Positions 1 through 12,620 of a stretch of 64,000 bases of DNA are shown in pieces. Numbering within the stretch: the stretch's first letter is position 1; every line of letters starts with the position of its first letter. The notes under the pieces were generated by a model, which worked only from the letters and a program-made list of their open reading frames with translations, made no database searches and was not told where the DNA came from. The DNA lies in contig CM049322.1 in assembly GCA_026874595.1 (NCBI GenBank), positions 52,665,386-52,729,385 on the forward strand. Reading direction: 5' to 3'. The translations under genes and the position numbers were made by a program. The DNA comes from Sipunculus nudus (Eukaryota; Annelida; Sipuncula; Golfingiida; Sipunculidae).

Positions 1-255
1 AAGAATTTTTAGATTTTGTGATACATGTAGTTTAGAAAATATTGAATGGGAGAAAGTCTTTCAGTTAGCTTTCAAAGTTTGTATAGATACTAAAACCAGA
101 TGTTTTCAGTTTAAAATATTGCACAATATTTCAGCTAATAATTATTGGTTAAACAAATGGGGAATAATAGATATTAATCTCTGTACATTTTGTCAACTGG
201 AGACTGAGACTGTTGAGCATCTTTACTGGTCTTGTTTCTTACTGCTACAATATAA
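1..255 (+). mobile_element. LINE 3' end fragment (zf-RVT zinc knuckle of ORF2)
   Basis: Reading frame 2 is open from the left edge of the window and encodes the C-terminal zinc-binding region that follows reverse transcriptase in many non-LTR retrotransposons. Seen: a F-KILHNI-NNYWLNKWGI run followed by the CTFC...VEHLYWSC knuckle (Cys at about 190 and 199, His and Cys near 220-236). The same architecture is present in the LINE copy at 3.8-6.5 kb (CSFC...IEHFFYSC), so both belong to one clade (inferred Tx1/L1-like by the style of the RT in that copy). Homology stops near 255; the frame then runs to a stop at 361 through unrelated residues, so the copy is truncated or chimeric there. Its 5' part lies outside the window. 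Confidence 0.7.
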
Positions 256-479
256 ACAAAAGTCCGATGCAGTTGTCAGGTTGTTACTCTGTAATATGTG
301 CAGAGCCAAACTGGTTCCAAAGTCAACACTGTTGCAAGCGCGTGTTCCATTGAGCTGCTGAGTAGGCCACTGGGGAAAAATGTACCCCGTGTCTTGTTTG
401 ATATCATGATCTTTTCAGGGGTTGTCAGTAACTAAACAAATGAGAGAGAAACTGTCGTAACAGAAACACGAGGAAAAAG

Positions 480-800
480 TATAATAGCAAATGACACTCA
501 CCGTTGAAGATAAAGCGTTCTGGCACCTCTGTATTTGTGTTTGTAAATCCTGGTGACGTTGAGCTGGCTGTGGACTGTGCGGCCTCCCACACGCCTTGAT
601 CCATCGGTAACATTCCGCCAGTTCAGTCTTCGGGATTAACATAAGCCTGGCCCCTCCATACCCTTTCAGGGGAACTCTGGTCACCGTTGCACGTTCCCCA
701 TGAACTTCTAAGAACCATCGTTCGTGGAAGCAAAGGAGCACAAAACAAGGTACTGTCATATCCACGAGCGCACGGTCCCACAAAGTTGTGGGACAATATG
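480..800 (-). pseudogene. Decayed THAP-like zinc-finger exon
   Basis: On the minus strand a GC-richer block reads MTVPCFVLLC (C-x4-C), then RVPLKG, then a WIKACGRPH segment; in a second frame QLNVTRIYKHKY; and in a third VPERFIFNGE. Read across two frameshifts this resembles the order of a THAP-type C2CH finger (CxxxxC, basic/proline part, W..A..R, then K-Y-x-C-x-x-HF). The final Cys and His are not preserved in any frame. A GGTGAGTG splice-donor-like word follows at about 502. I see no intact frame, so I call it a remnant; a frameshifted sequence assembly or a different protein is possible. Confidence 0.35.
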
Positions 801-860
801 GCGGACACTTTACACGTGGCGATCACGTCATAAATGTCGTAATCTGATTGGCCAATTGGT
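793..860 (-). promoter_or_regulatory. Promoter-like cluster upstream of the THAP-like exon
   Basis: Immediately upstream (in the minus direction) of the exon-like block are an ATGGCGGAC word resembling the YY1/initiator element found at many animal transcription starts, a CACGTCAT CRE-like word, and ATTGGCCAAT, which contains a CCAAT box on both strands. The clustering is seen; promoter activity is inferred. Confidence 0.25.
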
Positions 861-3634
861 TACGCATGATTGACAGGTCGAAAAAGTCCATTGGAATAAT
901 AGGGTAAAACCTACACGGGCACAAATCACAAAGCCGTATAGCAATGGTGTGATATAAGTCCGTCAGCTTTTCTTATCAATATATCAATATATGTTATAAC
1001 TATGTGTAAAGATGGACAAAATTGGCCAAAATCCACAACTGGAGGCTCCACCTGTGTTTTAGTTACCATATGCGTGTGTCACGTATGTCTGTGTGTTTTA
1101 TGGGTTAATTCCGAATTGCACTTTGAACACTCTGGCCATTTAAGCAGTGGTGGGGTAACTAATGGAAACGATGAAGTTACTTGCATCATCCCTGTTTATA
1201 TCCCTGTCACTATGCAGATTTAGAAAAAAATTGGCATGTTTAGAACATGTCAGGCACAGTGATACTTTGACCCTGGTTAATGCCCTCTACCACGGAACTC
1301 AGACACAACGGAAGGCGTTTTTGTTTAGCAAATGCTGTATGAATTCTTACTTTATTTTGCGTATTTATATTGGTATTGGATTAAACAATCACTTGGTAAA
1401 TTGGGAAGAGGAGGTGGGTGTTCACCTAGGTAGATGATACGGTTGACCTCCATGCGAGACATATCAGTTATACAATCATATCAGTGGTCTAGATGTTTGT
1501 AGAATAGACCACATAGTTCATTGCACATCACTTAGGCGTCATACGATGGTTCTTTAGACAGTAATTGTAAAATTATTTGCAATAAAGGGACAAAGTCCAA
1601 CCTTACTTTATAGCACAATCTGAAGTATGCCGGAGAGACAGTAGATGTACAGAGGTATGAGATATTGATCAAGTACAATCGATTCTTACTACAACGGCTG
1701 GTCGTTTGATCTTCAATTTGCTATAGCAGCACATATAACAGTTTTCCAATACTTTTTCCGACTTCTGTCCTGCAGTTTTGTCCCTCGGCTTGTTTTCCTT
1801 CGTTGTGTTTACCGTTCGCGTTGATCAGGGTTCCTCCCCAATTTCTCTAATTTTTCTTAATATCTTCTGTCCTCACAAGTTTCAGTCGTTAAAGTATGCT
1901 CCGTAGTACTATACCTTATGTTAACTTAATGACACGTTAAACTTTTTTTGGGTGATAGACATTCCAGGTGACCAAGACCAAAATATTTTCCTCTGGCCTT
2001 GATCCTCTCGTTTAACTAAAAGTCGACAAGGAAAAGGGAGGTGTTAAGGGCATCACTCCGGATGGCTGAATTTTGATTCCATAACCACGTCCCCACGTCC
2101 CCACGTCCCACGAAAAACAACATGCAACCTAATAGTTCCACCACCAAAACTACATTCGATAAAATGGTACTTTCCAGATATTTCTATATAAAACCTTATA
2201 TCCATTTTTCTACAGTTTGACTGTAGATACACGGATCTGTGTTTACTTTCGTTTCGCCTAAGATTGGTTATAATATGTTTTAAAACAAAACACAGTACAT
2301 GATGTATCGGTTATAACTGTAATATTGTAATATATTTTAATGAGATAATCCGTTTCATCCTATTTTTTTGTGTTATTTAACAACTTGAATAGTGATGAAA
2401 GACTTCTCTGGTAATACTAACCAAGTGCGTTATCCGAAATACCCGTTTCGGTCTGCCTATTCTGATATTAAGCAGTTTATCATTTTTAGTATACCTCTAA
2501 ACATACATCGTCATACAAAAGATTTCACATATTTGATTTCTTTTTAAATTTTCTCTCTGTATAAGTATTTCAATAGTAAAGAGGCCTCGGTATGAACTTT
2601 CGGAAACGCTGATCCAAACGGGCTAATCGTTTGAGCCTTAATTTTCACACTCAACAGATGCATAAAACGGCAATAAAATACAAAACTTTTATATACAATC
2701 AGTATTTAATCAGTAGCTCATGGTGCTACGATGACATTACACGTGCGAATAGAAACGATTATCTCCTATTAAAGAGGAGGTTCAAGCTTGTCTAACCAAT
2801 GGGCGGATGGGGTTACTCTTTCCAACGATATGAAGAAAATGCGGAACTTGGATGCTTAAGGTATCAGATAATACATAAGTCAGCTTTTTTGTATAACAAT
2901 GAGTGTTGAATACAAGAAATAAGTTAACTTCTTTTACTATCAAATTATATTGACAAAAACATGACAACAACAAAATATCTTCAGTATGGAAATATCTAAA
3001 TGGTCGGGTCGATCGCTACGTGTACTTCATTTGGATTGGCAAGTGATAGGATGGATTCCAGGAATTATTAAAACGTTCTGCGTTTCCTTTCCCTGTCACA
3101 GATATAAATTATGAGCTTGATTAATGCAAGTCTGTAGGATTTTAACAGGTACAAACAAATGTATGCGAAATTGCTCCGTAAATGTTGAAGTATTTTAAAG
3201 GTAGGTATCCTTGCATAGGCTGTGTGCGTTGTATATAATGTATTTCAAACGTATCTTTACGCAACACAGATAAATCTATCAATCAGCGCATAATATGAGC
3301 TCAGCGAAACTTACACGGAAATATTCTACTTTCTGCTCACAATCATTCTGCTGTTATTATACACTTTTCCTTTGCAATTTTTCCAGAATGATATCCTTCA
3401 TCTCCAAAGCGTTTCTTCAACATAATCTTCCCAAGATCAATACAGAAACGCCCTTATATGTACGATTCTGTTAACATTTGTGAAATGGTCACGTGACCAT
3501 GTATATGCAATGTTTTCGCACGTTTTTCATTCTATTATCATGAGTATACTGTATGAACATTTGAATGTGATTGCTTGGTGCCCCTTCAAGTTTGAAGTAA
3601 ACTGTCTAATAATGATTAAAATGTTAAAAGTATG

Positions 3635-3637
<3 letters not shown>
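861..3637. other. Non-coding stretch, nothing recognised
   Basis: AT-rich sequence with only short, codon-poor reading frames. I see no domain, RNA gene or transposon end. It is probably intergenic or intronic. Confidence 0.5.

Positions 3638-3692
<55 letters not shown>
3638..3692. repeat. (TA)n microsatellite
   Basis: About 27 perfect TA dinucleotides followed by GTGTGTG, lying just beyond the 3' end of the LINE copy that reads leftward from 6.5 kb. Confidence 0.95.
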
Positions 3693-3700
<8 letters not shown>

Positions 3701-3799
3701 TTATCGCATATTTCACACAAAGGCTAGTTAAAATTTTTATATGATCAAAAACATGCAAATAAGCATATAAACTCATTAAATCTGTCTTTAATTTGCAAC

Positions 3800-6470
3800 A
3801 ACGTTTTAATTAAAGTGATTTTGCCGGAAATATGGAATAAAATTGGTATTGCCATATTTAAATTTACTGATACACATCTTTGCTATGAGAATAATGTGAT
3901 TGACTTTTGATGTGGTCTCACTATTTTCTTTACATTCGAATCCGGGTATTACGTCAGCTTCCGATAATTTGACACTTTTGCAAGCTATTACCGAATTTTT
4001 GCTTTCTATTTCCAACCAAAAATGTTTCAGTTTTCCACATGAATAGAAAAAGTGTTCAATGTAGTCTGTTTAATCACAAAAACTACATTTAATAGAGTCC
4101 TTTATACCCATTTTATGTAGCAACACATTGGTGGGAAATATATTATGAAATATTTTTCAGTGGAGTAGTTGTAACCTGACCTCTTTACAACATTTCTTTG
4201 CTGTATACCAGTCCGCCGATGTTAGGCGTCTACTTTGATATTTATTTAGCCAGAACTTTTCAGAGTAGGGAGTCACAATGCTATCCTGTTTTATTAACTT
4301 ACGAATAGATTTCACATTAAGCGCTGTAATTGGCACGCCTCGGAAGTAAATATCTTGTCTTTCAAAAACTGGGGAACCAATCTTGCGCATAAACATTTTA
4401 ACTGCCGTCTGTACTACATTATACTCCAGCATTCTTGCTGGATTATTGCCTAGTTTTCTGACCACGTCTTCAAAACTCATGATAACACCATTGTGTACTA
4501 AATCAGAGAAGTAGATAAGCCCTTCCTGTACCCAGTCGTTAGAGAAAAGAATGTTGTCTCTATATGAAAAGGCGGTATTGTTCCATAGCACCGGTGAAGC
4601 TGGGTCAGCAGGCCCACGTTTTTGCATTAAAAGCCACGTTTTTAATACGTTACGGTAAAATTCGTTTTTAATTACATGGAAAATTTTTAAATTTTTCGGT
4701 AAGGTGTTTGCCTGTAAAACGCTTCTATTTCTACCCAATTTATTGAAGTAGTACTCTGGATTATTTTTCCAGGTTTCCTCAGATTGATCAGTAAAGAATT
4801 TGCCCCATTTAATTAATAGCGCTTGCTGCATAACTTTCACATCAATGACTTTTAGACCTCCATAATCATAATCAAGAGTCATTGTTTTTCTTTTCACTTT
4901 TTCGAAAGCTCTTTTTTATTGTTTAACGTTTTTTTTTCCATATGAACCGGAAAATAATGCGGTTAAGTTCATGACTGCATCAAATACATAAACTGCGATA
5001 TAACAGATGTTTTAACGATGACTATTTTGCCCATGAAAGAGAGATTGCGTCTCTCCCATTTTTTAATCTCCGTTATTGCTTTCTCCATTTTGCTTGATGT
5101 TAGATGCTGGTTTGCAGTTACTAAATCTGACTCCGAGTATTTTAATTTCGTTGTCTGGGTGACGTAGCCACTTCAGACCGGCAACTGTGTCTTGACATTG
5201 CTTATTTCTACCCAGCTATAAAGCTTCAGTTTTGGATAAATTTATTTGTAATCCTGCAATTCTTTCAAACTCATTGAGTACAATTAAGGACTCTGTGATG
5301 TCCTTCTTGTCTTGCAGGAAAAGGGTGGTGTCGTCGGCGTATTGTAAGATTTTGATATTGTTTCTCGCATATAGCCTTTGTGGGAGGTCGATTCTTTTAA
5401 TGGTTTCCTTTTACCGTATTTTACAAGCTAACAATTCCACTGCAACTATAAAGGTTAGTGGAGAGAAGGGACATCCTTGTCTTACTCCTCTTTCTAATGT
5501 GAAACTTTTTGAGATCCAGCCATTATGTTGTATACAATTGTTAGCATCCTCTTTTGAAATTATAAGCCATTTAACAAAGTCCGTTCCGAAAACCAAAGTG
5601 CTGAAATGTTTGATCATAAATTGTTTGGAAAGAGTATCAAATGCTTTTCTAAAATCTACCGCAACAAGAGCCCCGGGTTTATCATCATCCTTTAAGTATA
5701 AGTTTATATCGTCAATCATTCTTATGGCTGATGCAATAATTCGGCCCTTCATAAAACCCACCTGGTCTGAGTTTATTACTTTTGATAAAATGTTTTCAAG
5801 CCTGAGAGCAAGTGATTTCGCTAATATTTTGTAATCGGTATTTGTTAGTGTTATAGGGCGCCAGTAAGTAAGCTCATCCTCCGGTAGGTCCTTACCTTTA
5901 TGTATGAGAGTAATAATACCGCGTTTCTGACTCGCAGTTAGTTCACCTTTTACAAATGCATGATCATAAACCTTATGTAAAATGTGTTTAATTTTGCTCC
6001 AGAAGCATTTATAAAATTCTGTAGTCCCGAACTACTGTTATTTTTCATTTTAAGATGACCTGCTTAGTTCATCTGTGGTTATTTTGCCCTCACATTGCTC
6101 ACGATCAGTGATATCCAATTTAGGCGTATCTATATCCATAACAAAATTTTCAAGTGTTTGAGTAAGATTGCTAGCCTCCTTTTTCTTATATATAGTACAA
6201 AAATAATTGCTTTGTTCCTCTATTAAGTCAGTTTGCTCGGATATGATACGGCCATCTGTGGTCTTTAGACTTCGAATAAGTTTTCTTGAAGCACGAGATT
6301 TTTCTAATCTGAGAAAATATTTAGTATTTGTCTCACCTTTCTCTCTCCACGCAGCTTTGGAGCGGATTTGAGCACTGCGGGCTTCATAGGAAGCCATTAA
6401 GTCCAGTTCTTTACGAAAATTTGTTTGCTGTCGAATTAGGTCGGGATCGTTTTCTGTAATGAATTTTTAA
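3800..6470 (-). mobile_element. 5'-truncated, degenerate LINE (Tx1/L1-like non-LTR retrotransposon)
   Basis: Read leftward, the copy gives, in order: the linker between endonuclease and RT (6397-6050, with the IRSKAAW-GETNTKYF-LE signature); RT fingers and palm in successive frames (LIHKGKDL, WRPITLTNTDYKILAK, GFMKGR, DFRKAFDTLS, GVRQGCPFSPL between about 6030 and 5411); a YADDTTLF catalytic box at about 5360; the thumb and connection region (4897-4157, open for 246 codons); and a zf-RVT knuckle CSFC...IEHFFYSC at about 4090-4030. Several frameshifts and internal stops (near 6045, 5408, 5220, 4157, 4080) show it is dead. The endonuclease is missing: homology begins at about 6470, as expected for 5' truncation during target-primed reverse transcription. 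Clade assignment is by eye. Confidence 0.85.
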
Positions 6471-9400
6471 ACTAAATGTAGTATTCTGGAAGCTAATAGC
6501 TCAATATTTGAAATTTGATATCTCATTTTCTGTATAATGAATCAGCACTGAAGTACATCAAAAATATTAAATGGTGCATACGTTGATAACCCTGTAACTT
6601 CTAAAGATATGCATTGTTTATAGTTAACATAATTCTTACGCGTAAATTAATTTAAAAAAACTCACTGAATGTAATCACCTTTATTCACCTGATACAATTT
6701 AGCTTAATGTTTCCTAGAAAATTAAAATAAGGGTCTGGCGTTAAGGAAGTTGACAACATATCACAACCAGCGTATAGCTTTCTGGTGATAGTAACATGAA
6801 GGTTGAGCTTGTAATATTGTATGGCAGATCGAGCATACGGAAAATACTTTTCACTTTTATTTGTTTTGTATGTTATAATACCAAACAATGGTGGATTCGC
6901 ACTGCAAAGAAATCTGTGTAGTATTTATTGACTGAGTATCAGTGCCTATGTTGACACCATGGTAGTCCTAACAGACTGAATGTGACTAAGTTGAAATACT
7001 ATTTTATAAGCCTAATTTTTTCTTCAGGTCATTTACACCTAACAAAACTTTACTGATTGAAACACCACGGGGTATTGATTTCACGAGTGTATCCGGATTC
7101 CATTAACCGGAATTGTTTAGATTTGTGCCCTAGAAACAGATGTCAGGAATGACATACAAAGGGTCCTCGCTATAGTTCAGATGACGTACAGAAAGTTGTT
7201 TACACTTAAATTAGAATTGCAGGATTTCAAATTCCAATGTACATTCAAGATGGTGCATTTAAGTTAAAAAAAGTTTTGTCTTGAAGTTGATGTCTTCCGA
7301 TACTGAAATATAATGTTGCTGATGTACATAAGGTAATTAAGCATTAAAAGATGGATCAATTACCTCCAAGAAATGCCAATTTTGAGTTGTCAATGTTACA
7401 GACACCTTCTTTGGCTCTTTGGTCTCAAGTATCTTATGTTCGAGATATTCATCAAAATAAAATTATCGTGAAAATAAGTCCATCGTGAATAGACCTTCAT
7501 TCATTCTTTAACCTTATTAGTCTATTTTATACATCTTCCACGTCTTTAGCGTCAAAGAGCCGAAGATAAATTATTATAATTATACATCACATATTTATAA
7601 TTATAGAGACATACTTATTTAGGATAACATATTATTTTTATGTTTGAAAAGAGCCTTGTTGTGTATATACAACTCATATTTGTGTGTCAAATTAACATAC
7701 ATCACATTAAATTGTATTGAAAAGAGGAAGCAAACAGGTAAGGATTGTTAATATAGTATAATGATGTAATCCGATGTATAAAAATACCTGAGTAGTTATA
7801 GCAAAGCCAGTATTATAATTATAATTATTAATATGTCACAGAATAAACCTCCTGTAATTATTATGAGAATGCTAATGTTTAAGGTTAAATTAGCCGTCAG
7901 ACTGGAAGTCAACTTAATGCTTGATTGTTTTCAAAGTTCAATTACCCTTCAAAAACCTAGCAAGTACTGTACCTAGTTTTTGTAATTCAGGTTATTTCTG
8001 GGTGGAAAAGATATGACTAAGTCATTCTCGTTTCAGGGCTTCGAGTCGAAATATTTAAATTATTTTATGTTCAACTAGGAACTCGAATTTGGTCAGTGTG
8101 TCCTATATCCCTTGAGATAAGTTCACTAACATGTTTACGAGTAAACTTAAGGTTAGCTTGCTTTATTGTACAAAACTGAAAAGAAAACATTTCGTGTTTG
8201 TTCATAATATTTAAATAATGTGTCTTATTTAAACCCTGATATTTAAAACCGTTCATTATCCAAACCTTTGGACGATTAATTGCAATGAAATTAACATTAA
8301 ACAAGTGTTGATGAATATCACCAAAACAAAAAAAGCCAATCATTTCCAAATTTTATGTTAATAATCATTACTAATTAGCATGCAAATGTGAGCTACAGTG
8401 ATGACCTATTCAGTGTAAGCAAAAATAGCATGGCCAACAGTTCTCCAGGTAGCTTCCAGATGACGGGCTATTTTTTCATGATCTGTTTATCCACTGTGCA
8501 CAGGCGTCGGTATGATAGTTTTGCCAGATTTCGATGAGGAAACATGTCAAGTGTATGCCGGTACATAAAAGGCTGTAGGTGTCAGAAGGCCAAGAGTTCT
8601 CACAATATGTCGGGCTACTCATTAAATCAATAATTTAAAGCATATTTTTTTAACCAGGAAAGGTTGACTATTATATCATAATATGCATATGGAGACATGG
8701 TAATTGGATGATTTTATACGCAGAGTAGGGAAAGTTTAGTGAGAGATATGAACTTGCTACTTAAGGCAATGTGTTGTTATTTGTCTAGGTCTGCGAATAC
8801 TTTAATGTGAGATAAATAATCTCGAAAATTGACTATTGGACATGATCACTTACCAATATTGAAACCAAGTGAACCGACATAAAAAACAAACTGTGTGCTG
8901 CACACTGTTAGATTCGTTACGAAGTAGAAAACGTATATACAGGCAAGCCCACCTTGTGTAAGAGCGGTTAATAGAATATCCTATTGTCACATAAATCCCA
9001 AACCTTTTCCTATATATACAATGTTAAATATAACCATTTAATATCAATGAAAATTGTCATTATACCATTTATTGTCATGTTTGGAAAACGTGGCAGTGAT
9101 ATTTGATCGCAGCTGATATCACATAAAACGCCCTCAATGCGATCATTGATGCCAGGAGCCTGTATTCGGTCGGACATATCCAACGATCTCATATCCCTTC
9201 TGTGCGCGGCAGGCAGGCAAAGTGATTCAAGGGGTCACTCACTGTCACATAGCAAATTAACGTCCATGATGAATCCCATATAATATCACATTCCGGTTAA
9301 TTGTCATAAATTTAGCATGTAGCTCCGACATGACAATAAGCAGGCGAGGCTATTTACTGTGGCTCATAATGGGGAGACTGTAAAGGTATACCTCTCTCTG

Positions 9401-9784
9401 GTAAGATAAAAACTCCCGCATCCTGATTGGAACTAAATTATTAGTAAGTTAAACTCCTGTGTTTCACCTGTGTAGGGGTTAAAACTAAGAGTTTAAGAGT
9501 TAAACGTTTGCCTGCCGTTTGGATTGAAGAAACCCAGTCTTACTTATTTTGTTGTATTTGCTGTCCAAAGCTTTTCAGTAACAACATTTGAATGTAGTAT
9601 CCTCATCGAACTCATCAAAAAGACGTACATGTCATATCTGTCCCCAAATTTCACAGGCATTGGTAGAAGTATGAACGAGAAATTAAACAAGAATATGTAA
9701 CATACAAGAGACATGTGAATTGTAAGAATGCATAACAACGTAGGCTACTATTTACCAAGAAAGTCAAACGTTAGACCGCTTGCC
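6471..9784. other. Non-coding stretch, nothing recognised
   Basis: 3.3 kb of AT-rich DNA with short ORFs that match no family I know and have no convincing splice-site context. Confidence 0.5.
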
Positions 9785-10220
9785 CCTCCCTGTCTGGGCT
9801 TTGATGAATTTGTGTGCGAGATACGTCGCCAGCAACTGCTACCACCACTTCCCTTTTTTTATATCAAACCAAGATCTTGAAACCCAGTTTTTCTAGACTT
9901 ATCATGGCTTCCTTTATACCGTCTGTAAACTGGCCGTCAGTGATACCGACCATATATGTCCCGTCAGAGAGTCTTTGCAGAAAAATGCTCAGAGCAAAAG
10001 CTGCATCAGATTGTCCTGGTGTATCATACGCTCCAGTGAAGAACACCTGACATTTGGTATCTTACCCATTGAGTATGGCAATTTTTCCCCCTTTGTTAAT
10101 TATCTTCCCATTTAACTTCATGGCGGAACTTTCTGGTATCCATTGATGAACATCGCGGACTTCCATTGTTCGTAGCCTGGATCCTTACCACCGAAACTCT
10201 CTAGTTGTATCAGGTTGTAT
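9785..10220 (-). pseudogene. ILEI/FAM3-like domain exon, broken copy 1
   Basis: The minus strand encodes VFFTGAYDTPGQSDAAFAL then LSDGTYMVGITDGQFTDG and a helix ending SLEKLGF. This is the pattern of the ILEI (PANDER) domain of FAM3 and CEMIP/TMEM2 proteins: g-kIavl, F/Y-DT, a L-x-x-LP-x-G-T-i-V strand, a D-x-a-x-x-L helix and L-x-x-LG. Upstream in the same frame is HQWIPESSAM-NGK-GGKIAILNG followed by a stop (about 10060), and further upstream REF then TAA near 10185. Downstream the frame shifts: the VAVAGD strand (equivalent to DSW-FVG of FAM3) lies in another frame. It is therefore a pseudogene. The paralogous copy at 21.8-22.3 kb keeps the same order. Confidence 0.6.
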
Positions 10221-10507
10221 AGTTATCATTATGGCGTTGACCTGGGCGAGGCATTTACAATTAAACGCAGAAAGGAACAAATAAAACAAAAAAAGGAATC
10301 TTCAGATGAGCATTTACAAACAATTACATGAACAGGTATACAATCTAAACAAATCCCTTAGTGGGACCTCGTCGTCTGTCTGTCATTACACGTGCCGCTG
10401 TGAATAAAATACACAACGTTCACGGTAACGAAGGAAACCAGGATTGAAGACAAATATGTCCTTAGGACGTTTACGATTTTCTGACTACAAAAAAATGTCC
10501 TTTATTA

Positions 10508-11013
10508 CATTGATGTAGGACTCCAATGTCTACTCAAGTCCACTTATTTATGGACGTGACCTGGACTCGAGAGTCCTCGATTCGGAGATGTAAGTAAGGA
10601 CTCGAGAAATCAGGCCGACTCCATCTCGTGTCTAGTAGAAAAGAAAACTCTGAAACAAATGATATAAAGATTGTGCATATGGGTGAATGCCAGCCAAATA
10701 TTACAACATATATACTAAGTTTCATCTCTGCACCAGGGGCTAAAGGTAATTAAACATTCAATTAAAGGACACTTGTAAACTAACATACATTTTGCACGAT
10801 TATCTCATATATTCTTTATAAATTTATTTTTAAAAGAAAATTCATATTTGACTCGGCAAAGGACATGGGCTTGAGTTCCAAATAACTCGGTCTCGAAGAA
10901 GGTGGACCTTGACTCGAACCTCAGCGATTGAACTTAGACTTGGACTCTAGTGGCTTGGACTCAAATTTGAAAACGGACTCGGATGGTGTGGTGTGGGGTT
11001 GACTAAATCACTA
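10508..11013. mobile_element. hAT-like non-autonomous element with GACTCG subterminal repeats
   Basis: The interior has two clusters (about 10510-10640 and 10850-10985) of degenerate hexamers around GGACTCGA / GACTCGG. The left end starts CATTGATGTAGGACTCC; the right end, reverse-complemented, starts TAGTGATTTAGTCAACCCC, so about 8 of the first 12 bases agree. Short inverted ends of the form CAGTGNTGTAG with subterminal GACTCG-type repeats are typical of hAT elements. I could not find a clean 8-bp target duplication (CTTTATTA against CTATTCTT), so the boundaries are tentative. No transposase is encoded. Confidence 0.4.
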
Positions 11014-11900
11014 CTATTCTTAAACCATAAAATAACGAGGTAAACTAGGATGTCTGGAGCGCCTATATGTTCCTTGCACTGTGGTGTTTGCAAGGTCTTT
11101 TGTTGCGCCGTCATCTCTCATACCCTGACCTCAGACTACCTATGTTCCTCTGGTGTCGGCCTGTCACCTCACCAGATAACTTCCATTGTGGTCCCACACT
11201 GCTTAAACACAGAACAAACACCGTATCCCGTGAACTAAGTACCTGGCTTCTCTCGAACCCCTCTTGAGTCACAATAGTTGTTCACTCAACCTTTGTGGTT
11301 ACAGGTCACAATAACTCTAACGAAATTACATCTAAATGTTATTCAGCCGGTTTATATTTTAACGAAAACCGCGTAATACAAGACAATTATTTATAACAAG
11401 CTAAAGGAACATTAGGTATAAAATTTAAAATACAAAATAGAAAATTTCAACAAAAACCTTGTCCTTTGAAATGTCTTGTTTTCCAGAGCATATCCAAGAG
11501 TTATTTTGGAGAGATCAAATACAAATCCGTCTCCATCGACGATTACTCCTACCAAAACTCAATTCTACGAACAACTATATTTGAAATTAGCACAAAGATA
11601 TTCAGGAGACGCAAATATTAATTTTGACAGAAATTGATTAATCGCATACGTATATTGGTATCACGGGACAGGCTTAAGCAGGGCAGCATTATCTGCGTAT
11701 AAAATTCATTATAAGTTTCGTGTGTACTCAATGTTAAAAAGCTATCCAAGGGCTACATTTGTGCAGTAGTTTTAGCCTGATTAGTAAAACGGTTCCGGAG
11801 ATATGTGGGTTTATGTGTGGAAACAGAAGCACAAATGAACCCTGGGCGGAGAGGAAAGGTCAGAGGTCAAACAAAAATGAGGGTGCAGCAGTTCACATGT
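11014..11900. other. Non-coding stretch, nothing recognised
   Basis: Contains two overlapping open frames on the plus strand at about 11050-11267 with no recognisable domain; codon content does not persuade me that either is used. Confidence 0.35.
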
Positions 11901-12029
11901 GACCCGATCATAATCCAGAATTGCTAAAAATTCCGACCAGAGGTTACGGAGGAGTTCTCCGGAAACTTATGCGGCGGCGGAGGCGTCCGACTGAAAACAT
12001 ATAGTATCCGCAAAACTATTTGGCGGATA

Positions 12030-12230
12030 CAATAAGCAGGGTTATACACTATGCAAAAATTATTACAGGTGGCGCCACCCGTGATGTACACTATAAAGCT
12101 ATCCGATATGTATAAATATGCCAAATTTCAGGCTGATGTATTTAATTCTTCTGTAGAAATAAGCAGGCGCATACACTGTGCAAAAATCAATGCAGGTGGC
12201 GACACCTGTCTTGTGAACAAGATAACCCTT
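12030..12230 (+). repeat. Two-copy repeat, period about 127 bp
   Basis: The words AATAAGCAGG, ATACACT.TGCAAAAAT and CAGGTGGCG.CACC recur at 12031 and about 12158. The CAGGTGGCGCCAC box is shared with the 340-bp units further right, so this looks like an outlying piece of the same repeat family. Confidence 0.6.
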
Positions 12231-12339
12231 CAAAAACACACAGACAAGTCAAAATATAAGGCTAATAAATCAAACTTTCCATTGAGTTGAAGCACTGGGT
12301 TTGAGTGAGTAAGGCAGTTGCCCCCGGGTTATCTGTGAC

Positions 12340-12620
12340 AGATTGCTGACTCAAGCTGCTGCACTAAATGAACTCTCGACCTACACCTGTCTAAACTGAG
12401 TGAACTTTTGACCTGTACCTGGCTGCACTGAGTGAAGTCATGACCTGTTGCACAATCTGACACAGTTGGCAGTTTGCCAAAGCTATACATAGAGACAGAC
12501 TGAACTTTGGTGCCAAATCTGATGCAGTACGCAGTCTGCCAAAGCTATAAATAGAATGCAGCTACTGCACTGAGTGAAGTCTTGACCTATACCTGGCTGC
12601 ACTTCTCCCAATCCTGGCAC
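12340..12620 (+). repeat. Degenerate tandem repeats (GCACTGAGTGAA... units)
   Basis: CTGCACTGAGTGAA.TC.TGACCT.TACCTGGCTGCACT recurs at least three times, interleaved with two copies of GCAGT.TGCCAAAGCTATA. Period is irregular. No coding content. Confidence 0.5.

Noticed and set aside
5232..5834. 200-codon plus-strand open frame
   Set aside because: Antisense to the RT region of the minus-strand LINE, whose YADD and RQGCPFSPL motifs show which strand was coding.
11050..11267. Possible signal-peptide protein (MFLALWCLQGLLL)
   Set aside because: Two overlapping plus frames are open; neither has a splice context or recognisable mature domain.
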